The translations under genes were made by a program, and so were the position numbers. From the NCBI GenBank assembly GCA_002452635.1, contig DKEU01000051.1:23051-29719 (forward strand): a DNA stretch of 6,669 bases, read 5' to 3'. Positions within the stretch are counted from its first letter, which is position 1. Each line of letters starts with the position of its first letter. Shown here one piece after another: positions 1 to 5,918 of this stretch. The notes below the pieces were generated by a model. It searched no databases, had not been told where the DNA came from, and saw only the letters and a list, made by a program, of their open reading frames with translations. Source of the DNA: Desulfovibrionaceae bacterium UBA6814 (GTDB taxonomy: Bacteria > Desulfobacterota > Desulfovibrionia > Desulfovibrionales > Desulfovibrionaceae).

Positions 1-398
1 GGCTCCAGGTTCCGGGAGAACAGGATGGCCCCGGTGGGGCAGGCGGCCACGCACAGGCCGCAGCGGCAGCACCGGGTGAGGTCCAGGAGGAACCCGGCCG
101 GCTCGTGGCGCAGGGGGCCCGAGGGCGGCGGGGTCTTGGGCGCGGCGGGCACCAGCCGGCCCATGTGCACCTTGGCCCGGGCCGCGGCGGGCAGGGACTG
201 GCGCCGGCCCGGGGCCTCCACGGCGATGCAGCCGAAGGGGCAGGCCCGGGCGCAGGACCCGCAGGCGATGCAGCGCGGCTGCCGCGGGGCCTCGTCCCGG
301 CCGGCCAGGGCCAGCCGGCCCCGCCGCGGGTTCAAGGAGGGGACCTCCGGCGGCGGGGGCGTCTTGTGGGCTCCGAACAATGCAGTAATGAGACTCAT
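1..398 (-). CDS. Complex-I/hydrogenase-type 2x[4Fe-4S] ferredoxin subunit (NuoI/HycF/EchF-like), C-terminus beyond window
   Basis: This gene is read leftwards and runs out of the window; 132 residues are visible. Two ferredoxin motifs are seen: CIACGSCARACP (C43, C46, C49, C53) and CCRCGLCVAACP (C110, C113, C116, C120), each expected to bind a [4Fe-4S] cluster. The ACPFGCIAV and FLLDLTRC...CGLCVAACPTGAI stretches resemble NuoI of complex I and the HycF/HyfH/EchF subunits of membrane hydrogenases, which pass electrons along the peripheral arm at the cytoplasmic face. There is no signal peptide. The ATG at 396-398 follows GAGGAAG (406-412) at 7-nt spacing. Oddly, about 57 residues separate the last Cys of motif 1 from the first of motif 2, against about 29 in E. 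coli NuoI; the extra stretch is Pro/Ala-rich. As the first gene of a leftward unit, it may head a hydrogenase or oxidoreductase operon outside the window. The exact complex cannot be decided. Confidence 0.85.
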   Translation of the reverse strand, partial: MSLITALFGAHKTPPPPEVPSLNPRRGRLALAGRDEAPRQPRCIACGSCARACPFGCIAVEAPGRRQSLPAAARAKVHMGRLVPAAPKTPPPSGPLRHEPAGFLLDLTRCCRCGLCVAACPTGAILFSRNLE

Positions 399-445
399 CC
401 CTGTACTTCCTCTTCACTAAACTGCAGTATTTCCTCACCTGAAAA

Positions 446-468
446 TTACAGACTGGCATAGTCTGAAA
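446..468. promoter_or_regulatory. Inverted repeat, possible operator near the ferredoxin gene
   Basis: The arms CAGACT (449-454) and AGTCTG (460-465) are perfect complements around GGCAT. Beyond one unpaired base on each side the match continues (TT at 446-447 with AA at 467-468). It lies 48-70 bp upstream of the ferredoxin start, a natural place for a regulator to control the leftward gene. No T-tract follows, so a terminator is unlikely. No known regulator motif is assigned. Confidence 0.35.
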
Positions 469-561
469 TAGGGCAGGGCCTTCAGGGTATCCCATAGAGA
501 GCACTTCCGGTCAGTGGTGTCAACAGATTCTGGCCCTTGTTCTCTTTTTCTCATGCTCGGG

Positions 562-574
562 CCCTTGGCAAGGG
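562..574. promoter_or_regulatory. Perfect 13-bp palindrome CCCTTGGCAAGGG
   Basis: Six-base arms CCCTTG and CAAGGG flank a single central G in the middle of the divergent region, about 155 bp from each start codon. The central position is compatible with a shared operator. The regulator is unknown and a chance occurrence is possible. Confidence 0.3.
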
Positions 575-611
575 AGAGATAACCCCCTGACGGGACATGA
601 ATTGAACTTTT

Positions 612-623
612 TTTCACATGAAA
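612..623. promoter_or_regulatory. Short palindrome TTTCA-CA-TGAAA, possible activator site
   Basis: Five-base perfect arms are separated by CA. The site lies about 40-50 bp upstream of the possible -10 box at 661-666, so its position would suit an activator of the oxidoreductase gene. It does not match the FNR or Rex consensus. Confidence 0.3.
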
Positions 624-636
624 GGAATGCTTGCCA

Positions 637-666
637 TGGCCCATGGAAATTGCTAACCACTACAAT
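637..666 (+). promoter_or_regulatory. Candidate promoter of the oxidoreductase gene
   Basis: TACAAT at 661-666 matches five of six bases of the sigma-70 -10 box. At 18-bp spacing the -35 position holds TGGCCC (637-642), a poor match, so the promoter would be weak or activator-dependent. It predicts a leader of roughly 55 nt. This is a guess from sequence only. Confidence 0.25.
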
Positions 667-715
667 GCCGGGTAGCATGTAGTGTGGGCTCCAGGCGCCC
701 CATTCCATAGATTTC

Positions 716-722
716 AAGGAGG
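716..722 (+). promoter_or_regulatory. Ribosome binding site AAGGAGG of the oxidoreductase gene
   Basis: A full-strength Shine-Dalgarno sequence lies 5 nt before the ATG at 728. It fixes the start and thereby shows that the protein has no N-terminal leader ahead of its cysteine motif. Confidence 0.85.
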
Positions 723-727
723 CTTCC

Positions 728-2821
728 ATGGCCAGAACAAGCGTTTACGGTGTGTGCGGCATGTGTACCGTGCGGTGCCCCATGATGGCCGAGGTCGAGA
801 ACGGCCAGGTCGTCTTCATCCAGGGCAATCCCCATTCCCCGGGCATCAAGGGCTCCCTGTGCGCCCGCGGCGCGGCGGGCCTGGCCCTGACCATGGACGA
901 CGAGCGGCCCCAGTACCCCATGATCCGCGCCGGCGAGCGCGGCGAGGGCAAATGGCGCAAGGTTTCCTGGGACGAGGCCTGGGACTACGTGGCCGAGAAG
1001 CTCACCGCCATCAAGGAGAAGCACGGGGCCAAGTCCATCCTGCTCTCGGACCGCGGCGGCCCGTTCCGGGACTTCTACCGGGCCTTCCTCAAGGGGCTGG
1101 GCTCGCCCAACTACTGCAACCACGACTCGGCCTGCGCCCGCAACGTGCAGCACGCCGCCCTCTCGGTCTTCGGTTTCGGCCGCAAGGGCGTGGCCTACGA
1201 CCTGAAGAACGCCAAGCACGTGGTGCTCCAGACCCGCAACATCTTCGAGGCCATCAACGTCAAGGAGGTCAACGACCTGCTCGACGCCACGGAGAACGGC
1301 TGCAAGATCACCTGCATCGACGTCCGGGCCACGGTCACCGCGGCCAAGGCCGACAACTTCTTCCTCATCCGGCCGGGCACGGACCTCGCCTTCAACCTGG
1401 CGGTCATCAACGTGCTGGTCACCCAGGGCCTGTACAACAAGCCCTTCGTGGACATGTGGGTCAAGGACTTCGAGGCCCTGGCCGCCTACATCGCGCCCTA
1501 CACCCCGGAGTGGGCCGAGGCCGAGACCGGGGTCCCGGCCAAGGACCTAGTCTCCTTCGCCAAGGAGCTGGCCAAGGCCGCGCCCTCGGTCATCTGGCAC
1601 CCGGGCTGGATGGTGGCGCGCTACTCCGACTCCTTCCACGTGAGCCGCACCGCCTACATCATCAACTCCCTGCTCGGCGCCATCGGGGCCAAGGGCGGTA
1701 TGCCCGTCGCCCTCAAGCCCGGGGACGTGGGCAAGAAGGGCCTCAAGGAGCTGGTGGGCCTCTTTCCCAAGCCCGCGGACAAGCGGGTGGACGGCGTGGG
1801 CTGGATGGAGGGCCGCACCCACTTCGAGGCCGGCCCCGGCCTGGTGGACCTGGCCTACCGCGCCATCGCCACCGGCGAGCCCTATCCCATCAAGGCCTAC
1901 ATCGCCCAGCGCCATGACCCGCTCATGGCCTTCCCGGACACCGCGGACGTGAAGAAGCTCTGGGAGAACCTGGACCTCCTGGTGGCGGTCACCTTCACCT
2001 GGTCCGACACCGCCTGGTTCGCGGACGTGGTGCTGCCCATGTCCCCCTTCCTGGAGCGGGAGACCATGATCGCCACCAAGAACGGGCCGAAACCCTCCTT
2101 CTTCGTGCGCAACCGCTGCATGCAGCCGCGCTTCGACACCAAGGCCGACTGGGAGATCTACGCCGGCCTGGCCCGCCGCATGGGCCTCAAGGAGCTGGAC
2201 TACTCGAATATCGAGGACATCTGGAACTTCCAGCTCCAGGAGACCGGCGTCACCATCGAGGCCTTCAAGGCCAAGGGCTTCGTGGACCTGGCCGACAAGC
2301 CCGCCTATGTGGACATGGACAAGCTCAAGTTCAAGACCCCCTCGGGCAAGATCGAGATCATCTCGGACAAGCTCGCCGAGAACGGGGTGGAGTCCCTGCC
2401 CGCCTACGTCTCGCCCCAGGCCCCGCCCGAGGGCGGGTTCCGCATCACCTTCGGCCGCTGCGGCCTGCACACCCAGGGCCACACCGTGAACAACCCCCTG
2501 CTCAACGAGCAGATGCCCGAGAACGTGGTGTGGCTGAACACCGCGCGGGCCAAGACCCTGGGCATCGCCGACGGCGACCTGGTGGAGATCGGCGGCGGCA
2601 GCCACTCCGGCCGCCTGCGCGCCTTTGTCACCGACTTCATCCACCCCGAGGCGGTGTTCATGGTGCACGGCTTCGGCCACACCCTGCCGGTGGAGAGCCG
2701 CGCCAAGGGCCGCGGCGTGGCCGACAACGAGCTGATGCCCCAGGGCATCAGGAAGACCGACAAGGGCGGCGGAGGCGTGTGCATGCAAGAGCACTTCGTC
2801 ACCCTGCGCAAGGCAAGCTAG
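728..2821 (+). CDS. Cytoplasmic Mo/W-bisPGD oxidoreductase, thiosulfate/polysulfide reductase (PhsA/PsrA) family
   Basis: This 697-residue DMSO-reductase-superfamily catalytic subunit resembles PhsA along its whole length. The N-terminal [4Fe-4S] domain has C10-x2-C13-x3-C17-x27-C45 followed by ARG, the PhsA-type arginine. The molybdopterin domain spans about 58-480. C136, in the stretch NHDSACARN, is at the position of the metal-ligand cysteine of PhsA/PsrA. The conserved TPSGKIEI motif follows, then the C-terminal cofactor-binding domain (about 570-692) with FGRCGLHTQGHT and LNTARAKTLGIADGDLVEI. PhsA and PsrA normally carry a Tat leader, are exported and are about 750-760 residues long. Here the strong ribosome site sets a start only nine residues before C10, so the enzyme should stay in the cytoplasm. 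No PhsB-like ferredoxin or PhsC-like anchor is adjacent in the same direction. The downstream FmdE/MoeA-like gene suggests a dedicated cofactor helper. Substrate is unknown; formate dehydrogenase and acetylene hydratase signatures are absent. Confidence 0.9.
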   Translation: MARTSVYGVCGMCTVRCPMMAEVENGQVVFIQGNPHSPGIKGSLCARGAAGLALTMDDERPQYPMIRAGERGEGKWRKVSWDEAWDYVAEKLTAIKEKHGAKSILLSDRGGPFRDFYRAFLKGLGSPNYCNHDSACARNVQHAALSVFGFGRKGVAYDLKNAKHVVLQTRNIFEAINVKEVNDLLDATENGCKITCIDVRATVTAAKADNFFLIRPGTDLAFNLAVINVLVTQGLYNKPFVDMWVKDFEALAAYIAPYTPEWAEAETGVPAKDLVSFAKELAKAAPSVIWHPGWMVARYSDSFHVSRTAYIINSLLGAIGAKGGMPVALKPGDVGKKGLKELVGLFPKPADKRVDGVGWMEGRTHFEAGPGLVDLAYRAIATGEPYPIKAYIAQRHDPLMAFPDTADVKKLWENLDLLVAVTFTWSDTAWFADVVLPMSPFLERETMIATKNGPKPSFFVRNRCMQPRFDTKADWEIYAGLARRMGLKELDYSNIEDIWNFQLQETGVTIEAFKAKGFVDLADKPAYVDMDKLKFKTPSGKIEIISDKLAENGVESLPAYVSPQAPPEGGFRITFGRCGLHTQGHTVNNPLLNEQMPENVVWLNTARAKTLGIADGDLVEIGGGSHSGRLRAFVTDFIHPEAVFMVHGFGHTLPVESRAKGRGVADNELMPQGIRKTDKGGGGVCMQEHFVTLRKAS

Positions 2822-2842
2822 CCCGGCCCTCCCGGGTTCGCC

Positions 2843-2883
2843 GCGCCCCCCGCCACCGCCCAGGCGGGGGGCGCACTTTTTTT
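2843..2883 (+). terminator. Strong intrinsic terminator after the oxidoreductase gene
   Basis: A perfect 12-bp, nearly all-GC stem (GCGCCCCCCGCC at 2843-2854, GGCGGGGGGCGC at 2863-2874) closes an 8-nt loop. AC and seven T residues (2877-2883) follow. It begins 21 bp after the stop codon and ends only 27 bp before the next start codon. It should stop most transcripts, or set a low ratio of the downstream protein to the enzyme by partial read-through. Confidence 0.92.
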
Positions 2884-2910
2884 CCCTCCGGCTTCGGGAT
2901 AGGATACGGC

Positions 2911-4539
2911 ATGAACATCGGCGAATACACCTTCGAGGAGTTCAAGGAAAAGGCCCGTCAGTTCCACTCCTACCCCGCGCCCGGGCTGCTCCTGGGCGGG
3001 TACATGGTGGAGCTGGCCAAGAGCCTCATGCCCCGGGACGTGCTCTACGAGGCCGTGGTCGAGACCGGCAAATGCCTGCCCGACGCGGTGCAGCTCCTCA
3101 CGCCCCTGTCCGCGGGCAACAACTGGATGAAGGTCGTCAACCTGGGCCGCTACGCCCTGGCCCTGTACGACAAGCACACCGGCGCGGGCGTCCGGGTCTG
3201 GGTGGACGCGGCCAAGCTGGCCCCCTATCCCGAGCTGCGCGCCTGGCTCCTCAAGCAGAAGCCCAAGAAGGACCAGGATTCGGAGCGCCTGCTGGAGGAG
3301 ATCCGCCAGGCCGGCCCCACCATCTGCTCGCACCGGCCGGTGCAGGTGAGCGAGCGCATGCGCCGCCGGCCGGGCATGGGCCCGGTCACCCTCTGCCCGG
3401 TCTGCGGCGAGCCCTATCCGGCCAAGGACGGGGCCATCTGCCGCGGCTGCCAGGGAGAGGCCCCCTACGAGAACGAGACCGCGGCCCTGGCCCAGGAGCG
3501 CCCGCCCCTGCGCGCCGTGTCCGCCGAGGAAGCGGTGGGCCGCACCGCCCTGCACGACATGACCCGCATCGTGCCCGGCAGGTCCAAGGGCCCCGAGTTC
3601 TCGGCCGGCCAGACCCTCACCCCGGGCGACCTCTGCCGGCTCCAGCACATGGGCCGCACCTCGGTCTACGTGGAGGAGGAGCAGTCCCTGCCCGCGGACG
3701 AATGGGTGCACGAGAACCAGGCCGCCCTGGCCTTCGCCCAGCGCATGGCCGGCCCGGGCGTGGCCTACGAGCCCAAGCCCCGCGAGGGAAAGATCAACTT
3801 TTCCGCCGAGCAGGGAGGGCTGCTCTTGCTGGACCGCGCGGCCCTGCGCCGCTTCAACCTGGCCCCGGACGTCATGTGCGCCTCCCGCCAGGGCGACACC
3901 CTCATGGAGCAGGGCAAGCCCTTCGCCGCCTGCCGGGCCATTCCCCTGTACATCTCCCGGGAGAACTTCAGCCGCGCCCTGGCCGCCCTGGGCGACGGCC
4001 CGCTCTTCTCCATCCTGCCCCTGCGCCGCGCCCGGGCCGGGCTGCTGGTCACCGGCACCGAGGTCTTCACCGGGGCCATCGAGGACCGCTTCATCCCCAT
4101 CCTCGCCGCCAAGCTCGCGGCCCTGGGCTCCGAGGTGGGAGCCACGGACATCGTGCCGGACAACGCCCAGGCCATCGCCGCCAGCGTGCGCACCATGCTC
4201 GACGCGGGCTGCGACCTCATCATCACCACCGCGGGCCTGTCCGTGGACCCGGACGACGTGACCCGCCAGGGGCTCCTGGACGCCGGCCTGGCCGACGCGC
4301 TTTACGGCGCGCCGGTGCTGCCCGGGGCCATGACCCTGGTGGGCCGCATGGGCAGCGCCCAGGTCCTGGGCGTGCCCGCCTGCGCCCTGTTCCACAAGAC
4401 CACCAGCCTGGACCTGCTCCTGCCCCGGCTCCTGGCCGGCCAGCAGCCCACCCGCAACGACCTGGCCCGGCTGGCCGAGGGCTCCTTCTGCCTGAACTGC
4501 AAGCAGTGCACCTTCCCCAAGTGCCCCTTCGGCAAGTGA
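2911..4539 (+). CDS. FmdE domain - zinc ribbon - MoeA-like molybdopterin-binding fusion protein
   Basis: This 542-residue protein has three parts. Residues about 10-135 are an FmdE domain (FHSYPAPGLLLGG; KCLPDAVQ with C55; GAGVRVWVD). A zinc ribbon follows (C162, C165, C177, C180). From about 200 to 542 lies a molybdopterin-binding, MoeA-related domain with HDMTRIVPG (215-223), EGKIN (292-296), LLVTGTEVFTG (378-388), SVDPDD (444-449) and a cysteine tail (C527, C530, C533, C538, ending in FGK). FmdE is named for formylmethanofuran dehydrogenase operons, but this protein has no visible methanogenesis context. The likely role is handling or inserting the Mo/W pterin cofactor for the enzyme encoded just upstream (inference). 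The start is the ATG after AGGA (2901-2904); an in-frame extension back to 2530 would overlap the oxidoreductase gene and is rejected. Variants: the usual FmdE HGHxCPG is HSYPAPG, and the family's GGMSVDPDD is AGLSVDPDD. Confidence 0.88.
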   Translation: MNIGEYTFEEFKEKARQFHSYPAPGLLLGGYMVELAKSLMPRDVLYEAVVETGKCLPDAVQLLTPLSAGNNWMKVVNLGRYALALYDKHTGAGVRVWVDAAKLAPYPELRAWLLKQKPKKDQDSERLLEEIRQAGPTICSHRPVQVSERMRRRPGMGPVTLCPVCGEPYPAKDGAICRGCQGEAPYENETAALAQERPPLRAVSAEEAVGRTALHDMTRIVPGRSKGPEFSAGQTLTPGDLCRLQHMGRTSVYVEEEQSLPADEWVHENQAALAFAQRMAGPGVAYEPKPREGKINFSAEQGGLLLLDRAALRRFNLAPDVMCASRQGDTLMEQGKPFAACRAIPLYISRENFSRALAALGDGPLFSILPLRRARAGLLVTGTEVFTGAIEDRFIPILAAKLAALGSEVGATDIVPDNAQAIAASVRTMLDAGCDLIITTAGLSVDPDDVTRQGLLDAGLADALYGAPVLPGAMTLVGRMGSAQVLGVPACALFHKTTSLDLLLPRLLAGQQPTRNDLARLAEGSFCLNCKQCTFPKCPFGK

Positions 4540-4606
4540 TGAGTTGACTTCCCGGGTGGTCCCTTGGAATCCGCCACCGGCCTGGTCGCCAACGTCTGGG
4601 CGTAGG

Positions 4607-4643
4607 AAAAAGACGGGCGATTCGTGAATCGCCCGTTCTTTTC
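4607..4643. terminator. Bidirectional terminator built on a REP-like palindrome
   Basis: Eleven-base perfect arms ACGGGCGATTC (4613-4623) and GAATCGCCCGT (4626-4636) are preceded by an A-run and followed by TCTTTT. This lets it act for both the rightward FmdE/MoeA-like gene and the leftward gene ending at 4655. The core (4615-4634) belongs to the same palindrome family as the pair at 5828-5911. The rest of the 4540-4654 gap shows nothing else convincing. Confidence 0.85.
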
Positions 4644-4654
4644 TGCGGAATCGC

Positions 4655-5050
4655 CTATCCGTGTTTGTAGGACGGGGCCTTTTCGATGAGGTCCGCGATG
4701 AGAAGCGCGGCCGAGAGGTCCTGGTGGGTGTCCGGGGTCATCTCCCCCATGATGTGGTCCTTGAGGTTCTGGGCCGCCTCGTGCAGCCCGGCCTGGTTGC
4801 TCCGGCCCTGGAGGAACGCCTCGTGCAGCAGGTCCAGGGTGAGGCGCGGCCAGGTGTCGTCCAGGTAGAGGTGGTAGCCCAGGATCTCCCGGATTTTCAG
4901 GATGCCGAAGGCCACATCCGCGATGCGGGTGTAGTCCCGGCTCATGATCTCCCCGTCGTGGATGTGGGGCGGCCTGGGAGCGCAGGGCTCCGCGGCGGCC
5001 TGGGCGCGCTTCCTGGCCCGGTAGTCCTCGATGTAGGCGACTTGCGCCAT
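4655..5050 (-). CDS. Conserved-looking small hypothetical protein (131 aa)
   Basis: I do not recognise this family. The protein starts MAQVAYIEDYRARKRAQ, has a basic and then Pro/His-rich stretch (PRPPHIHDGE), and continues as a mostly helical soluble domain with YTRIADVAFGILKIREILGYHLYLDD. It has no signal peptide, membrane segment or cysteine pair. The start is the ATG at 5048-5050, because AGGAGGG (5055-5061) sits 4 nt upstream. A longer reading from 5101 has no comparable ribosome site. A plus-strand ORF of similar length overlaps it but looks like its GC-rich mirror. It converges on the FmdE/MoeA-like gene across a shared terminator and diverges from shikimate kinase over 114 bp, so it is probably transcribed alone. 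Function unknown. Confidence 0.75.
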   Translation of the reverse strand: MAQVAYIEDYRARKRAQAAAEPCAPRPPHIHDGEIMSRDYTRIADVAFGILKIREILGYHLYLDDTWPRLTLDLLHEAFLQGRSNQAGLHEAAQNLKDHIMGEMTPDTHQDLSAALLIADLIEKAPSYKHG

Positions 5051-5054
5051 GGGT

Positions 5055-5061
5055 CCCTCCT
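5055..5061 (-). promoter_or_regulatory. Ribosome binding site AGGAGGG deciding the hypothetical gene's start
   Basis: Read on the minus strand, AGGAGGG followed by ACCC precedes the ATG at 5048-5050. This selects the 131-residue product over the 148-residue reading. Confidence 0.8.
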
Positions 5062-5151
5062 GATGTTCAAACCACTCATCGGCAGGCCGGGACCGAAACA
5101 TTAGCGTCAGGGCACTTGGGATTCGTCCGGATATGCGCTAGGAAGGCCCGC

Positions 5152-5156
5152 GGAGG
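5152..5156 (+). promoter_or_regulatory. Ribosome binding site GGAGG deciding the shikimate kinase start
   Basis: GGAGG lies 8 nt before the ATG at 5165 but only 2 nt before the ATG at 5159. The second ATG is therefore the better start, although the choice changes only two residues. Confidence 0.7.
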
Positions 5157-5164
5157 ACATGACC

Positions 5165-5806
5165 ATGGCGCGGAACGTTGTGCCCAAGGGGGCCATGCAG
5201 AAGAAATCCGAGGTGGAGGAGGCCGGCCTGACCGGGGTGTACCGCCGGTCCGCCGGCGCGGCCGGGGGCAAGTCCAACATCTTCCTGGTGGGCCTGCGCG
5301 GCAGCGGCAAGACCACCCTGGGCAAGGTGGGGGCCAAGCGCAGCGGCCGGCCCTTCCTGGATACGGACGAGCTGGTGGAGCAGAAGGCCGGCAGGAGCAT
5401 CGCCGAGATGGTGGAGCAGGACGGCTGGGACGCCTTCCGCGCCCTGGAGAGCGAGGTCCTGGCCGAGGTCTGCGCCGGCGACGGCCAGATCGTGGCCACC
5501 GGCGGCGGGATCATCCTGGCCGAGGCCAACCGCCAACTCATGCGCGCCTCGGGCAAGGTCTTCTACCTGGCCGCGGAGCCGGCCCTGCTCACCGGCCGGC
5601 TGCTCAAGGACCCCAAGGTGGCCCAGCGGCCGACGCTCACCGGCCGGCCCCTGGCCGAGGAGATGCGCGCCCTGTTCGAGGAGCGCCAGCCCCTGTACAT
5701 GAACACCGCGGACTTCATCCTCCACGCCGGAGCGCCGCTCAACGAACTGGCCGATGACTTCGAGGAGAAGATTCGGTTGGTCGAGCGGATGGTGGGCAAA
5801 AAGTAA
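5165..5806 (+). CDS. aroK: Shikimate kinase with N-terminal extension
   Basis: Shikimate kinase phosphorylates shikimate to shikimate 3-phosphate with ATP, step five of the chorismate (aromatic amino acid) pathway, in the cytoplasm. Numbering from the 5165 start (213 residues), the P-loop GLRGSGKTT is at 43-51. LDTD, with the metal/substrate aspartates, is at 65-68. Shikimate-binding R92 lies in AFRALE, the Walker-B-like TGGG at 112-115, the lid arginine R155 in QRPTL, and R174 begins RQPLY. All expected catalytic residues are present. The core is preceded by about 36 residues of polar sequence not found in the 173-174-residue E. coli AroK and AroL; its role is unknown. No other aromatic-pathway gene is in the window, and the gene appears to be a single-gene unit, divergent from the small hypothetical gene and ending in the palindrome pair. 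The symbol aroL would be equally acceptable. Confidence 0.93.
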   Translation: MARNVVPKGAMQKKSEVEEAGLTGVYRRSAGAAGGKSNIFLVGLRGSGKTTLGKVGAKRSGRPFLDTDELVEQKAGRSIAEMVEQDGWDAFRALESEVLAEVCAGDGQIVATGGGIILAEANRQLMRASGKVFYLAAEPALLTGRLLKDPKVAQRPTLTGRPLAEEMRALFEERQPLYMNTADFILHAGAPLNELADDFEEKIRLVERMVGKK

Positions 5807-5827
5807 ACCGAACCAGGCAGGACAAGA

Positions 5828-5911
5828 GGGCGGTTCGCGAACCGCCCCTACACAAGCAGGCTTGGCCCTTCGGCCGTGCGTTCTTCGGTAGGGGCGGATC
5901 GCGATCCGCCC
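5828..5911. repeat. Inverted pair of REP-like palindromes (REPIN-like), also a likely bidirectional terminator
   Basis: Two perfect 20-bp palindromes, GGGCGGTTCGCGAACCGCCC (5828-5847) and GGGCGGATCGCGATCCGCCC (5892-5911), are each extended inward by CTAC (5848-5851) and GTAG (5888-5891). The two 24-bp units are thus inverted copies, differing only by a T:A to A:T swap that keeps the pairing. The 36-bp spacer contains the small hairpins CAAGC-AG-GCTTG and GGCC-CTTC-GGCC. The pair fills most of the gap between the converging shikimate kinase and HTH/zinc-ribbon genes, and TTCTTT follows the second copy. Repeats of this GTAGGGGCG type are common between genes in deltaproteobacterial genomes (from memory). 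Confidence 0.85.
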
Positions 5912-5918
5912 TTCTTTG

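Larger units (their letters stand above)
399..727. promoter_or_regulatory. Divergent control region between ferredoxin and oxidoreductase genes
   Basis: These 329 bp hold no convincing gene; the short ORFs crossing them lack ribosome sites and family resemblance. The stretch is clearly more AT-rich than the coding DNA on both sides, as expected of a promoter region serving two divergent genes. It contains three short palindromes (446-468, 562-574, 612-623), a possible -10 box (661-666) and two Shine-Dalgarno sites (406-412 minus, 716-722 plus). No sigma-54 element with correct GG-N10-GC spacing and no recognisable riboswitch was found on either strand by eye. Confidence 0.6.

Noticed and set aside
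637..653. Sigma-54-like promoter TGGCCC...TTGCT upstream of the oxidoreductase
   Set aside because: The GG and GC elements are 12 bp apart instead of 10.
399..727. Molybdenum-cofactor riboswitch in the oxidoreductase leader
   Set aside because: I looked because of the Moco enzyme downstream, but the conserved core of the Moco motif is not recognisable on either strand by eye; a covariance-model search would settle it.
728..2821. Formate dehydrogenase, selenoprotein or acetylene hydratase
   Set aside because: The active-site codon is TGC, not TGA, and there is no formate-dehydrogenase motif. The residue pair after the fourth Fe-S cysteine is Ala-Arg as in PhsA, not the Met-Lys of acetylene hydratase.
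2530..2910. In-frame upstream extension of the FmdE/MoeA-like gene
   Set aside because: It overlaps the oxidoreductase gene in another frame and crosses the terminator; its Arg/Pro/Gly-rich translation is unlike FmdE, and the ATG at 2911 has a ribosome site and starts the domain properly.
2818..4395. Long minus-strand open frame of over 500 codons
   Set aside because: GC-rich mirror of the real gene, rich in Gly/Ala/His/Val, with no family resemblance. The same holds for long frames at 1547-2794 (minus) and 3072-4547 (plus).
4543..4605. In-frame peptide after tandem TGA stops of the FmdE/MoeA-like gene (VDFPGGPLESATGLVANVWA)
   Set aside because: It looks protein-like but has no start codon and follows two stops; read-through or a gene remnant cannot be supported from one sequence.
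5828..5911. CRISPR array
   Set aside because: Only two units in inverted orientation, themselves palindromic, with a single 36-bp spacer; this is a REP-type pair.
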